This document shows positions 1 through 7,101 of a stretch of DNA of 64,000 nt, one piece after another. A model generated the notes under the pieces. That model did not search any database, was not told the DNA's origin, and saw nothing but the letters and a program-made list of their open reading frames with translations. Position numbers and translations under genes: made by a program. Each line of letters begins with the position of its first letter. Within the stretch, counting starts at the first letter, position 1. This DNA comes from Methylocystis echinoides (GTDB taxonomy: Bacteria > Pseudomonadota > Alphaproteobacteria > Rhizobiales > Beijerinckiaceae), in NCBI RefSeq assembly GCF_040687965.1, contig NZ_CP156084.1:2914501-2978500 (forward strand). Direction: 5' to 3'.

Positions 1-255
1 CGCCTTGTTGATGGCGTCGCCGCCCTTCGAAGTGTTGCCAATCGACTGATTGATGGTCGCTGACTGCGACAGATCGCCATGCCACTGGTTGACCGGGACC
101 TGCGCTTGCACGACGAAAGCCTTGTTGAGCGCAAAGCCGCCCTTCGAGGTGTTGCCGATCGACTGATTCAGCGTGAGCGACTGGGTCAGATCGAGAGCAA
201 ATGCGAAGCTAGTGGAAAGAACCAGAGCCGCAGGAATAAGAAGGAGCTTCCTCAT
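1..255 (-). CDS. Small secreted repeat protein, 3' end cut by window
   Basis: The reading frame starts with ATG at 255 and runs off the window after 85 codons. An N-terminal signal peptide of about 20 residues (MRKLLLIPAALVLSTSFAFA) is followed by two tandem units of roughly 40 residues. Each unit has a QSIGNTSKGG core followed by NKA. It is a close paralogue of the gene at 14587-14886, and the GGAG-containing leader before the start is also conserved, which supports this start. The NxAxxxQ pattern of the first unit recalls curlin repeats, but the fit is loose and no curli export gene is visible. This copy lies outside the integrated element, whereas its paralogue lies inside. Function is unknown; secretion is inferred from the signal peptide. 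Confidence 0.75.
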   Translation of the reverse strand, partial: MRKLLLIPAALVLSTSFAFALDLTQSLTLNQSIGNTSKGGFALNKAFVVQAQVPVNQWHGDLSQSATINQSIGNTSKGGDAINKA

Positions 256-508
256 GAGTATTCTCCATACTTAATTGAAGCTGCCTTTTGGCGCTTCAGG
301 TGAGGAAGTAGGCCGTGGCAAGCACACGCACAGGCGCCTCTTTGGATAGGTGTCCATAGGGGTTAAGTGCTATTACTTACAATCTCTGCGGTAGACCCTG
401 CGAGGCTCAAGAGATCGTCGCGTCCGCATATCAAGAGGAACGCGAGTTCAAAGGCGCTTTCCGCGGATCGCGCAGATCGCGTCACTCGCAGGCGCTCAAA
501 GGGGAATT

Positions 509-1411
509 TCAGGGTTTAGGATCGCCGGCAGATAACAGACGTAATGCTGCGGACTTAAGCGTAGATCGCGTGTTCTGTGGCAAGCGGTGGTACACTGTGA
601 TAATAGAAGCGATAAGCCATTTTTGATATCGGGGCAGGTCGCTTCGCCTGATCTCTCTCATCGTAGCTTTTCGAATCGCAGCATTTTGTTCTGAGCCGCA
701 AGCCCACCGCTTGCTTAAGCTGCCTCTCTTGAAGAATTTCCAGCAAAGAACTTCTGGCGTACGGACAAAGTCTCCCAAAAGCGCCATATGAAGAAGCCAA
801 GTATGGTCAGCAGAGTACTCCCCGCAATCGTTTGGCATGATGCCGCCAATGCGATGGAAAGCCTCAGCGCGGAAAAGGCCACGATTCGGGACCCACCAGT
901 TCGCGCCTGTCAGAAACGCGGCTGCTCGCCTGATTGCGCCAGTCACGTTGGTCAAGCTGGTGAAAGCATAGATGCTGGAAGAGCCGTCAAGGTCTATTAC
1001 CTCTACGTCGCTAAACGCAATGATCGCGTTCGGCCGGGCGGATAGCTCATGCGCCAGTCGCTCGACATATGTGGGCGCGACAACATCGTCGTGAAAAGCA
1101 AAGAACATCAGCTCGCCGTGGGCTTGCGCCATCAGGTCGTTGGAGTTCCGCAACCACCCCAAGTTCGAGTCGCGAGGCGCGACGCGCACGTTCGCTCGTG
1201 TGGCGGCAAAGCGCTCGACGATTTTCAGCGTCGAGTCAGTCGAACAATCGTCGCCGATGAGGATTTCGAGGTTCGGCCAAGTTTGGGCGGCTAGGCTGTC
1301 AAGGGTGCGCTGGATGAAGTCCTCTGCATTGTAACACGGGACGAGCGCCGTAACCTTCGGGCGCCACTCCATCTCGCCGACAGGGCCAGGCGCATTGCCG
1401 CCATCAGTCAA
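509..1411 (-). CDS. Glycosyltransferase family 2
   Basis: The product (300 residues from a TTG start; an ATG 13 codons in is an alternative) has a GT-A fold signature. A VTALVPCYNAEDFI first strand is followed by the nucleotide-binding DDCSTD motif near residue 54 and a metal-binding HDD near residue 107. It should transfer a sugar from a nucleotide sugar to a surface glycan or lipid acceptor in the cytoplasm; the acceptor cannot be predicted. The gene lies 43 bp downstream of the oxidoreductase on the same strand, so the two are probably co-transcribed. Base composition is visibly less GC-rich than the chromosome to the right, which fits a transferred glycan locus. Confidence 0.85.
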   Translation of the reverse strand: MTDGGNAPGPVGEMEWRPKVTALVPCYNAEDFIQRTLDSLAAQTWPNLEILIGDDCSTDSTLKIVERFAATRANVRVAPRDSNLGWLRNSNDLMAQAHGELMFFAFHDDVVAPTYVERLAHELSARPNAIIAFSDVEVIDLDGSSSIYAFTSLTNVTGAIRRAAAFLTGANWWVPNRGLFRAEAFHRIGGIMPNDCGEYSADHTWLLHMALLGDFVRTPEVLCWKFFKRGSLSKRWACGSEQNAAIRKATMREIRRSDLPRYQKWLIASIITVYHRLPQNTRSTLKSAALRLLSAGDPKP

Positions 1412-1454
1412 TAGTCACCCCCTCAATCTGTCGATTGGCGCGCCTGGTTGCGCG

Positions 1455-2681
1455 TCAATTTCCTATAAGCTCCTGCGCCAAATTCCAAGCCAGCCAAGGC
1501 GCTGTCGAATATTTTCCAGTGTCTACCGAGTAGTAGCGCCCGCGCCTCAATATACCGAACCGGTCTCGCCTATGCAGCGTTGACCGCGGGTCTGCAAGCG
1601 AACCCCGGCCCTGAGCAAAAACGAAGCCTCCTTGAACGACGATCGTTTCAGCGGAATCGAAAATCTTGCTCGTCCAGGGCAAAAGCTCTCCCAAGGCTGC
1701 CCGCACCTTCGCAATCAACTCCTTCTGTTGCGAGGTGGTCCAGGGCTGCAGCGCCGGCGGGCTGATCTCGTTAGATTCAAAAATAAGACCGGCAGGATAC
1801 CATGAAGCGTAAAAATCGCGTCCGTTATAGTTCTTAACGTCTCCGAAGGGGCCGAAAGCGACTACGACGCTAGGAAGGTCGAGATCATTTGGGGTCTGGA
1901 TGAAAAGGGAATGTCGAAACCGATTTGACCATTGGTCTGGAGCCGGCGCCCCTGCCGTCAGATCAATTTCCAGCCGACCATGCCACAGCGCATTCACTAC
2001 AATATCGAAGCGGTCATCGACATCCGGCGTTCCTCGAACGCGCCAAGGACCGTTTACCGAATCCACCGGAGTAGCCGCTTTAATGGCGATGCCGGGGCAA
2101 AAAGAAATGCGAGACTCATTCAAAAGTGCATCGCAAAGGCGATCCGCAATCCATCGCGTATCCACGGAGCGCTCTGGCGTGACAAAGCCCGCGGTCAGCA
2201 GGTCATCATTCGCAACATTGCCCACCTCCTTGCGAGACATGCGGCGGAAATTGGCGCGCGACACGTCGACCAGATACCGGCGAGAATCTGGATGTTCTCT
2301 AAGGAGCGCGCTAACGCCCTCGAAGGTTGCCGCGACTGCTTCCGGAGTGGCGACCGAGTCGCGATGTATAAGATAAATGTCGTCCTGCTCCGTGATTGCA
2401 GGGGAAATATCGGCGCCGATAAGCTTCGAAATCAACGGTCCGAAATTTAAGCCCCCTGGAATGACGCGGCGAGCCGTATCCAAGGAGGGGTCAGCGCCGT
2501 ACAAATAGCCGAGGTGGATTTTTCCTTCGTTCCACCGGCTGGCCCCCGCAAGCGGCACGTTCTCCCTATCGAAAAGAGATACTCTAAAACCGTGCCTGGC
2601 CAAAAAGAGCGCTAGACTTGCGCCCATAATTCCTGCGCCAAGGATAGCAACCCGGCGCCCTCCTCCCTCAGTAGACCTCAT
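1455..2681 (-). CDS. FAD-dependent oxidoreductase, DadA-like
   Basis: A dinucleotide-binding motif GAGIMGASLALFLARHG lies within the first 30 residues, followed by a basic/acidic strand end (LFDRE), as expected for FAD enzymes of the D-amino acid oxidase superfamily. The C-terminal part (VQGGFVFAQG, then YYSVDTGKYSTAP) resembles the substrate-side and second FAD contacts of this family. I chose the ATG at 2681 because it places the FAD motif right at the N terminus; an ATG at 2750 adds 23 residues, but its AGGAG abuts the start codon. Substrate is unknown. Pairing with a glycosyltransferase suggests modification of a sugar or amino-sugar, which is inference only. Confidence 0.75.
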   Translation of the reverse strand: MRSTEGGGRRVAILGAGIMGASLALFLARHGFRVSLFDRENVPLAGASRWNEGKIHLGYLYGADPSLDTARRVIPGGLNFGPLISKLIGADISPAITEQDDIYLIHRDSVATPEAVAATFEGVSALLREHPDSRRYLVDVSRANFRRMSRKEVGNVANDDLLTAGFVTPERSVDTRWIADRLCDALLNESRISFCPGIAIKAATPVDSVNGPWRVRGTPDVDDRFDIVVNALWHGRLEIDLTAGAPAPDQWSNRFRHSLFIQTPNDLDLPSVVVAFGPFGDVKNYNGRDFYASWYPAGLIFESNEISPPALQPWTTSQQKELIAKVRAALGELLPWTSKIFDSAETIVVQGGFVFAQGRGSLADPRSTLHRRDRFGILRRGRYYSVDTGKYSTAPWLAWNLAQELIGN

Positions 2682-3221
2682 GCTAGAGCTTTCTAAATTG
2701 CGGTCAGTCACAGGTAGCGAGAGGCCTCGCTGCAACTTCTTGCTTTGCATCTCCTAGCACTTGTAAACGAAGCGAACCAGTTGAACTACGACGCTGAGAA
2801 CGCTCTCATCGAAGAACGTCGCCAATGCGCGGGGCTATCAGGCGGGCCAAGTGCGCCGTCGCGGCAGGATGCGGTCGCTTGTCCAAGAGGCGAGGCTTTA
2901 TATGCCCCTCCGAGCAAGGAATGCATCAAGTGGACGCGTCGTTATCACCCATCGGACGGTTTCGGCCATAAGCGTTGCGTTCACTGGAGATAAGCGGGAG
3001 CGGTAGCTTTACGCGGATTGAGGACGCCTGCCTTCGAAGGGCGTGCGGCCTGGCCGCAACACAGGGCGAGGGACTGGCGGGGCGTAACGGCGGGTAAGGC
3101 TGCTCAGCTGACGGCGCAAGAGTGGGCCCTGTGCGCGCCTGTCCAACAACGCCTTTTCCGTAAATTCTCCGTATGGGGAGCCGGAATTCGTGCGGCGAAG
3201 GCGGCAAAGGGCTGATTTTAC
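2682..3221. other. Intergenic stretch left of the integrated element
   Basis: About 540 bp between the oxidoreductase start and the left attachment site. I see no convincing open frame, tRNA or strong terminator. It should contain the promoter of the oxidoreductase-glycosyltransferase pair and, before the insertion, was the region just downstream of tRNA-Glu. Confidence 0.5.
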
Positions 3222-3269
3222 TGGCGCTCCCTAGGGGACTCGAACCCCTGTTTTCGCCGTGAGAGGGCG
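3222..3269. repeat. Left attachment site, displaced 3' end of tRNA-Glu
   Basis: These 48 bp match 22220-22267 base for base and equal the T arm, acceptor 3' strand, CCA and part of the anticodon arm of tRNA-Glu on the minus strand. Identity stops at 3270. This is the host tRNA end displaced by integration, because the intact tRNA with its upstream flank is at the other end. Confidence 0.92.
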
Positions 3270-3379
3270 TTGTCGGCGTCCATTGAGATCCATCCTTATG
3301 CAATATAAGACATTGATGTTACTTCGATATATTCGTGATGGCTCCAATCCCGCCCGCCCTTGTTTAGGGCTGTGTAGGT

Positions 3380-3403
3380 GCGTATATTACACAAAATTAC
3401 ACA
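3380..3403. promoter_or_regulatory. Putative integrase arm-binding site, left
   Basis: Two TTACACA heptamers at 3387-3393 and 3397-3403 are spaced 10 bp apart, so they lie on one helix face. The 24-bp block matches 22160-22183 near the other end at 22 positions. Its placement between the attachment core and the integrase start fits arm-type sites of tyrosine integrases. This is inferred from position and repetition only. Confidence 0.55.
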
Positions 3404-3418
3404 GCGGAGCCCGCTACA

Positions 3419-4681
3419 GTGGCGAACAAGACGAAGGCCGTGCGCCTCGACAGCAAAAGCGAGCGCGCTAAGCTCGCGCCGCGCGGCGTGCCCTATTACG
3501 CCTCGATAGGGCGGGACCTGCATCTCGGCTATCGAAAGGGCACGAAAGGCGGGGTTTGGGTTGCACGGCGTCGCGTTGCTGGAAAGTATATGGGCGAGAC
3601 CCTCGCCGACGCCGACGACATTCACCCGGCCAACGGAAAAACAATCCTAAGCTGGACAGAGGCGCAAGACGCCGCCCGGCGGTGGGCAGGCGGCGACGAC
3701 GCCTTTGCGGCAGAACCGGGCGCGCCGTTATCCGTGGCGCAGGCGGTCGAGGATTACCTTAAATTCCTCGAAGCCCACCGCAAAAGCGCCGCTACCGCCC
3801 GCAACCGGGCGAAGAACGACATCGTTCCGCCGCTCGGCCATCGCCGGGTAGACAGCTTGACCGCAAAAGATTTGCGAGACTGGCTCTCGGCGCTCGCCGC
3901 CCGTCCGCGGCTGACGAGAGGCAAAAAAGGCCAACCCGCCCGCGCCTTGGCCTGCCCAGAAACTGAAGAAGAGATACGGCGGCGGCGGTCCACCGCGAAC
4001 CGAACACTCACGATTTTAAAAGCGGCGCTCAACTATGCGTTTGCCGAAGGGCGCGTCGCCAACGACACGGCCTGGCGCGCAGTAAAGCCGTTTCGGGAAG
4101 CCGACACCGCCAAAGTCCATTTCCTCACGCCCGAGGAAGCTGCGCGCCTCGTAGCGGCTTGCGAACCGGGCTTCGCCGAGCTTGTGCAAGGCGCTCTTCT
4201 GACCGGCCTGCGATACGGCGAACTGACGAGGCTGCGCTGCGGCGATTTTACCCCCACTGCGAACCGGCTGACGGTTGGCAAATCTAAATCGGGCAAGCCG
4301 CGCCACGTCGCGCTGACCGGTGAGGGCCGGTCTTTCTTCTCTCAGCTGGCCGCAGGGCGGCCGCTACGAGATGTGATGTTCCTGCGGCCGAATGGCGCGC
4401 CTTGGGGAGCGTCTCACCAAGCCCGTCCGCTGGCTCGCGCATGCGAGCGCGCTATGATTGATCCTCCGGCCACGTTCCACATTTTACGTCACACTTACGC
4501 TTCTGCTTTGGCTCAATCTGGCGCGCCGTTGGGTGTCATCGCGGCCCAGCTGGGGCACGCCAACGTGCGCATGACCACGCGGCACTACGCGCATTTGTCC
4601 GACGATTACATTGCTGAGACAGTTCGGGAAAAGCTACCGACGTTCGGCTTCAACAGAGAAGACCAAGAGGGCGCATCATGA
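3419..4681 (+). CDS. int: Tyrosine-type site-specific integrase
   Basis: This 420-residue protein has the phage integrase layout: an N-terminal arm-binding region, a SAM-like core-binding domain (about residues 105-215) and a C-terminal catalytic domain. Visible catalytic residues are the first Arg in TGLRYGELTRLR, His-x-x-Arg in HILRHTYAS, and the late His and nucleophilic Tyr in LGHANVRMTTRHYAH. It should catalyse integration and, with a directionality factor, excision at the tRNA-Glu attachment site 150 bp upstream. The start is GTG at 3419. The stop overlaps the next start (ATGA), so the two are translationally coupled. Confidence 0.95.
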   Translation: MANKTKAVRLDSKSERAKLAPRGVPYYASIGRDLHLGYRKGTKGGVWVARRRVAGKYMGETLADADDIHPANGKTILSWTEAQDAARRWAGGDDAFAAEPGAPLSVAQAVEDYLKFLEAHRKSAATARNRAKNDIVPPLGHRRVDSLTAKDLRDWLSALAARPRLTRGKKGQPARALACPETEEEIRRRRSTANRTLTILKAALNYAFAEGRVANDTAWRAVKPFREADTAKVHFLTPEEAARLVAACEPGFAELVQGALLTGLRYGELTRLRCGDFTPTANRLTVGKSKSGKPRHVALTGEGRSFFSQLAAGRPLRDVMFLRPNGAPWGASHQARPLARACERAMIDPPATFHILRHTYASALAQSGAPLGVIAAQLGHANVRMTTRHYAHLSDDYIAETVREKLPTFGFNREDQEGAS

Positions 4682-5184
4682 CTAAGCGCCAGTTGCCGAT
4701 TATCTACGATGAAGACGAATTCGCGTCGCCCAGTCAAATCTTGAATAGCCTATATTCGTTCGGTCATCTCGAAAACGTCGAAAGTCCAGAATGCGCCCCG
4801 TGGCTGGAAATGTGCATAGCCGTTGACATCGGGCGCGACTTCCAGCCGCTACTTGAACTTCTGCAATCGGGGCGACAGGTTCCTGCGGCAGCCATGCCGT
4901 ATGTGCGGGACCTTTTCGAACGGCATGGATTGATTAGCGGCGTCCGAGGAGATAAGCGCCGCACGCCACTCTATGAGCTGACCTATAAAGAAGTTTCACT
5001 CTTGCTGGCATGCGATGAGGTGAAAGAATTGGTTGAAGACGGAATGAACGCCGATGAGGCTATTGATCTTGTAGCGAAACAAAGAGACCTGAGTGCTGAG
5101 ACTATGACTGCGGCTTACAAGGGCAAGCTTGGCGCAATGCAACGGATGAGAGCGCGCCTTAAACGGCGGAAGATGTCCTCATAA
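4678..5184 (+). CDS. Hypothetical protein coupled to integrase
   Basis: This 168-residue protein begins inside the integrase stop codon (ATGA overlap), so it is translated from the same message. It is acidic in the first half and ends in a strongly basic tail rich in Arg and Lys (around KGKLGAMQRMRARLKRRK). The middle looks helical, with no signal peptide or membrane segment. No family is recognised. Coupling to the integrase makes a role in recombination or its control possible, but nothing in the sequence proves this. A clear hairpin terminator follows 33 bp after the stop. Confidence 0.7.
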   Translation: MTKRQLPIIYDEDEFASPSQILNSLYSFGHLENVESPECAPWLEMCIAVDIGRDFQPLLELLQSGRQVPAAAMPYVRDLFERHGLISGVRGDKRRTPLYELTYKEVSLLLACDEVKELVEDGMNADEAIDLVAKQRDLSAETMTAAYKGKLGAMQRMRARLKRRKMSS

Positions 5185-5216
5185 AAGCGTCTCAGCGCAC
5201 CACGCGTTGTAATGAG

Positions 5217-5242
5217 GAGCCGCCCTTTGGGCGGCTCTCTTT
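5217..5242 (+). terminator. Rho-independent terminator after the integrase operon
   Basis: A perfect 9-bp GC-rich stem (GAGCCGCCC/GGGCGGCTC) with a TTT loop is followed by TCTTT. It sits 33 bp after the second gene of the integrase unit and ends that transcript. Confidence 0.8.
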
Positions 5243-5374
5243 ACGCTGAGCGCCGTGATTTTCAGTTGTGCCTCTGCCGCCCACATAACCTTCTTTTCTT
5301 GGCGGTTTCGACGCCTAAAAATTGTGTCTACTAGGAAGGTCCAGTGACGTTCAACCGAACCCACGAGGACCAAA

Positions 5375-5608
5375 ATGACAGAGCTGCTATGCGCCTTTTC
5401 CATTGCCCAATTCTGCAAGGCGCACGGGATTAGTAGGGGCACTTTCTACAACTTAGCCGCTCAAGGACTTGCCCCGCGCGAAATGCGCGTCGGCAGCCGT
5501 GTGCTGATTACCGTTGAGAGCGCCGCCGATTGGCGAAAGGCCATGGAGCGCCGTGCAGACGACAGCAAAGCTGCTATGGCTCACGCGGTCAGGGGGGGTG
5601 GCAAATGA
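5375..5608 (+). CDS. AlpA/excisionase-like HTH protein
   Basis: This 77-residue protein carries a MerR/AlpA-type helix-turn-helix near the N terminus (FSIAQFCKAHGISRGTFYNL), followed by the short strand-wing expected for excisionases (REMRVGSRVLITVESAADW). Such proteins bind DNA as integrase directionality factors or as activators of integrase. A good Shine-Dalgarno (GAGGACC) precedes the ATG. It overlaps the next gene by ATGA and starts a new plus-strand operon after the terminator at 5217-5242. Which of the two roles it plays cannot be told from the sequence. Confidence 0.75.
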   Translation: MTELLCAFSIAQFCKAHGISRGTFYNLAAQGLAPREMRVGSRVLITVESAADWRKAMERRADDSKAAMAHAVRGGGK

Positions 5609-6489
5609 CCCCCAACGGCATTTATCACCCTAGCCCTATAAAGCGCCATCGAGCCACGAAAGACGAGGTAGAGACCCGTCGCGACCGCCTCTATGAGATC
5701 GTCCGCGACGGGCGACCGATGACCGTCCGCCAAGTCTTCTATCAGGCGACTGTCCAGGGTTTCATTGAGAAGACCGAGGCCGGATATCAGAAGGTCCAGA
5801 CCGATCTCACCATCATGCGACGCGCGGGTCGCCTCCCTTATAACTGGCTCGCCGATAATACCCGCTGGCAGCGCCGTCCTAAGACCTTCGACTCTGTGGC
5901 CGACGCGTTGGTCGAGACGGCGCGCCTCTATCGCAAGAGTCTGTGGTCAAGTGCTGACTGCTACGCTGAAATCTGGCTCGAAAAGGACGCCCTGTCCGGT
6001 GTCATTTTACCAGTGACCGCCGAGTATGATGTGCCGCTCATGGTCGCACGTGGCTATGCCAGCCTTTCGTTCCTCCATAGCGCCGCCGAGCAAATCGCCG
6101 ACCTAGATATTCCGGCATACATCTATCACCTTGGCGACTATGACCCGTCTGGCGTCAACGCAGGCGAAAAGATCGAACAAACTCTCCGCGAGCTTGCGCC
6201 TGACGCCGACATTTACTTCGAGCGCCTAGCTGTCACACCTGATCAAATCCGTGATTGGAACCTTCCCACGCGCCCGACGAAGATGACAGACACGCGCGCC
6301 AAGCGCCATGGTGACATCAGCGTCGAACTTGACGCCATTGATCCGAATATGCTGCGCGAGCTTGTTCGCGAGGCTATCGAACGGCACCTTCCCGCCGATG
6401 AACTGGCAGTCCTCAAAGCCGCTGAAGAGAGTGAGCGGGAGCACTTCATGGAACTCGCCGCCATGCTTGCCGGGAATGCGGAGGAATGA
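5605..6489 (+). CDS. TOPRIM protein resembling Spo11/topoisomerase VI A subunit
   Basis: This 294-residue protein starts at the ATG overlapping the previous stop. A winged-helix-like N-terminal region includes TVRQVFYQA, with Tyr46 placed where Spo11/TopoVI-A enzymes have their catalytic tyrosine. It is followed by a TOPRIM pattern: Glu126 in WLEKDAL and the DxD of LGDYDPSG (Asp178, Asp180). The DxDPxG form is typical of the Spo11 family. A DNA-cleaving or topology-altering role in replication or packaging is plausible. No B-subunit ATPase is present in the window. The assignment rests on motif reading, not an alignment. It overlaps the next small gene (ATGA). Confidence 0.7.
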   Translation: MTPNGIYHPSPIKRHRATKDEVETRRDRLYEIVRDGRPMTVRQVFYQATVQGFIEKTEAGYQKVQTDLTIMRRAGRLPYNWLADNTRWQRRPKTFDSVADALVETARLYRKSLWSSADCYAEIWLEKDALSGVILPVTAEYDVPLMVARGYASLSFLHSAAEQIADLDIPAYIYHLGDYDPSGVNAGEKIEQTLRELAPDADIYFERLAVTPDQIRDWNLPTRPTKMTDTRAKRHGDISVELDAIDPNMLRELVREAIERHLPADELAVLKAAEESEREHFMELAAMLAGNAEE

Positions 6490-6755
6490 CCGTTTATCAA
6501 GCTAGCCCGATAAGTTCGCCAGGCCCGGCGCGAGGCCGTCGCCGTGCATGCTTTGCACGCCTCTCGCCAGGACTGCTTCTGTTCAAGGTGGATCATCGGC
6601 TTCGACACCCGCGCCACGGCCGTTGGTATTGGCGCGCCGTCTGCGACGGTTGCGAGCCGCTCCCACGAGACGAGGTTCTCGCCGGGTTCGAGCGGCGCAT
6701 GGCGGTCGAATGTCCAGGCGTGCGCCGCGTCGCGCCGCCGGACGACGCCGCGTAA
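6486..6755 (+). CDS. Small hypothetical protein
   Basis: This 89-residue basic protein starts inside the stop codon of the TOPRIM gene (ATGA), so it belongs to the same operon. It contains a Trp/Arg-rich middle (GRWYWRAVCDGCEPLPRDEV) with three scattered cysteines, too few and too irregularly placed for a firm zinc motif. No family is recognised. Codon use in this frame is normal for the region, and the overlap pattern supports it over the other frames. Confidence 0.55.
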   Translation: MTVYQASPISSPGPARGRRRACFARLSPGLLLFKVDHRLRHPRHGRWYWRAVCDGCEPLPRDEVLAGFERRMAVECPGVRRVAPPDDAA

Positions 6756-6769
6756 CAGGGGAGAGAGCA

Positions 6770-6958
6770 ATGTTGGACACGCCAACCAAAACGACACGGA
6801 CCGAGACCAAGCGACCGCCGCCGCGCTTCGCGATTGATAAGTTCGCGGCGCTGATCGTGGAACGCTTCAACAGCCAAAAAGAAATCGACGACGCCATCGC
6901 GCTGGCGCGGGCGTTCTGCTCGTCGCTTGCAACCGCGCTCTCGAATGCGCGGAAGTGA
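6770..6958 (+). CDS. Small helical hypothetical protein
   Basis: This 62-residue protein has a strong Shine-Dalgarno (GGGGAGAGAG) ahead of the ATG at 6770. After a Thr/Pro-rich start it is predicted helical (FAALIVERFNSQKEIDDAIALARAF). It sits between two operon genes with short spacing. No family is recognised. The upstream in-frame extension to 6548 is discarded because it runs over the previous gene in another frame. Confidence 0.6.
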   Translation: MLDTPTKTTRTETKRPPPRFAIDKFAALIVERFNSQKEIDDAIALARAFCSSLATALSNARK

Positions 6959-7101
6959 CGTGCGCTTTTCGACGAGCGACTCAGACCGTCGCGGAGCAGC
7001 GCCGATGTGAGAGCCCCCAAAAATCGCCCCGGCGCATAGCGCCGTATCGAGAACAAGCACGCGCCCTTCGCAATTCGGCGAGCGGCGGACAGGATCAAAA
7101 G

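Noticed and set aside
3222-3269. A second functional tRNA-Glu gene
   Set aside because: Only the 3' 48 bp are present; the D arm and 5' acceptor strand are missing, so it is an attachment-site remnant.
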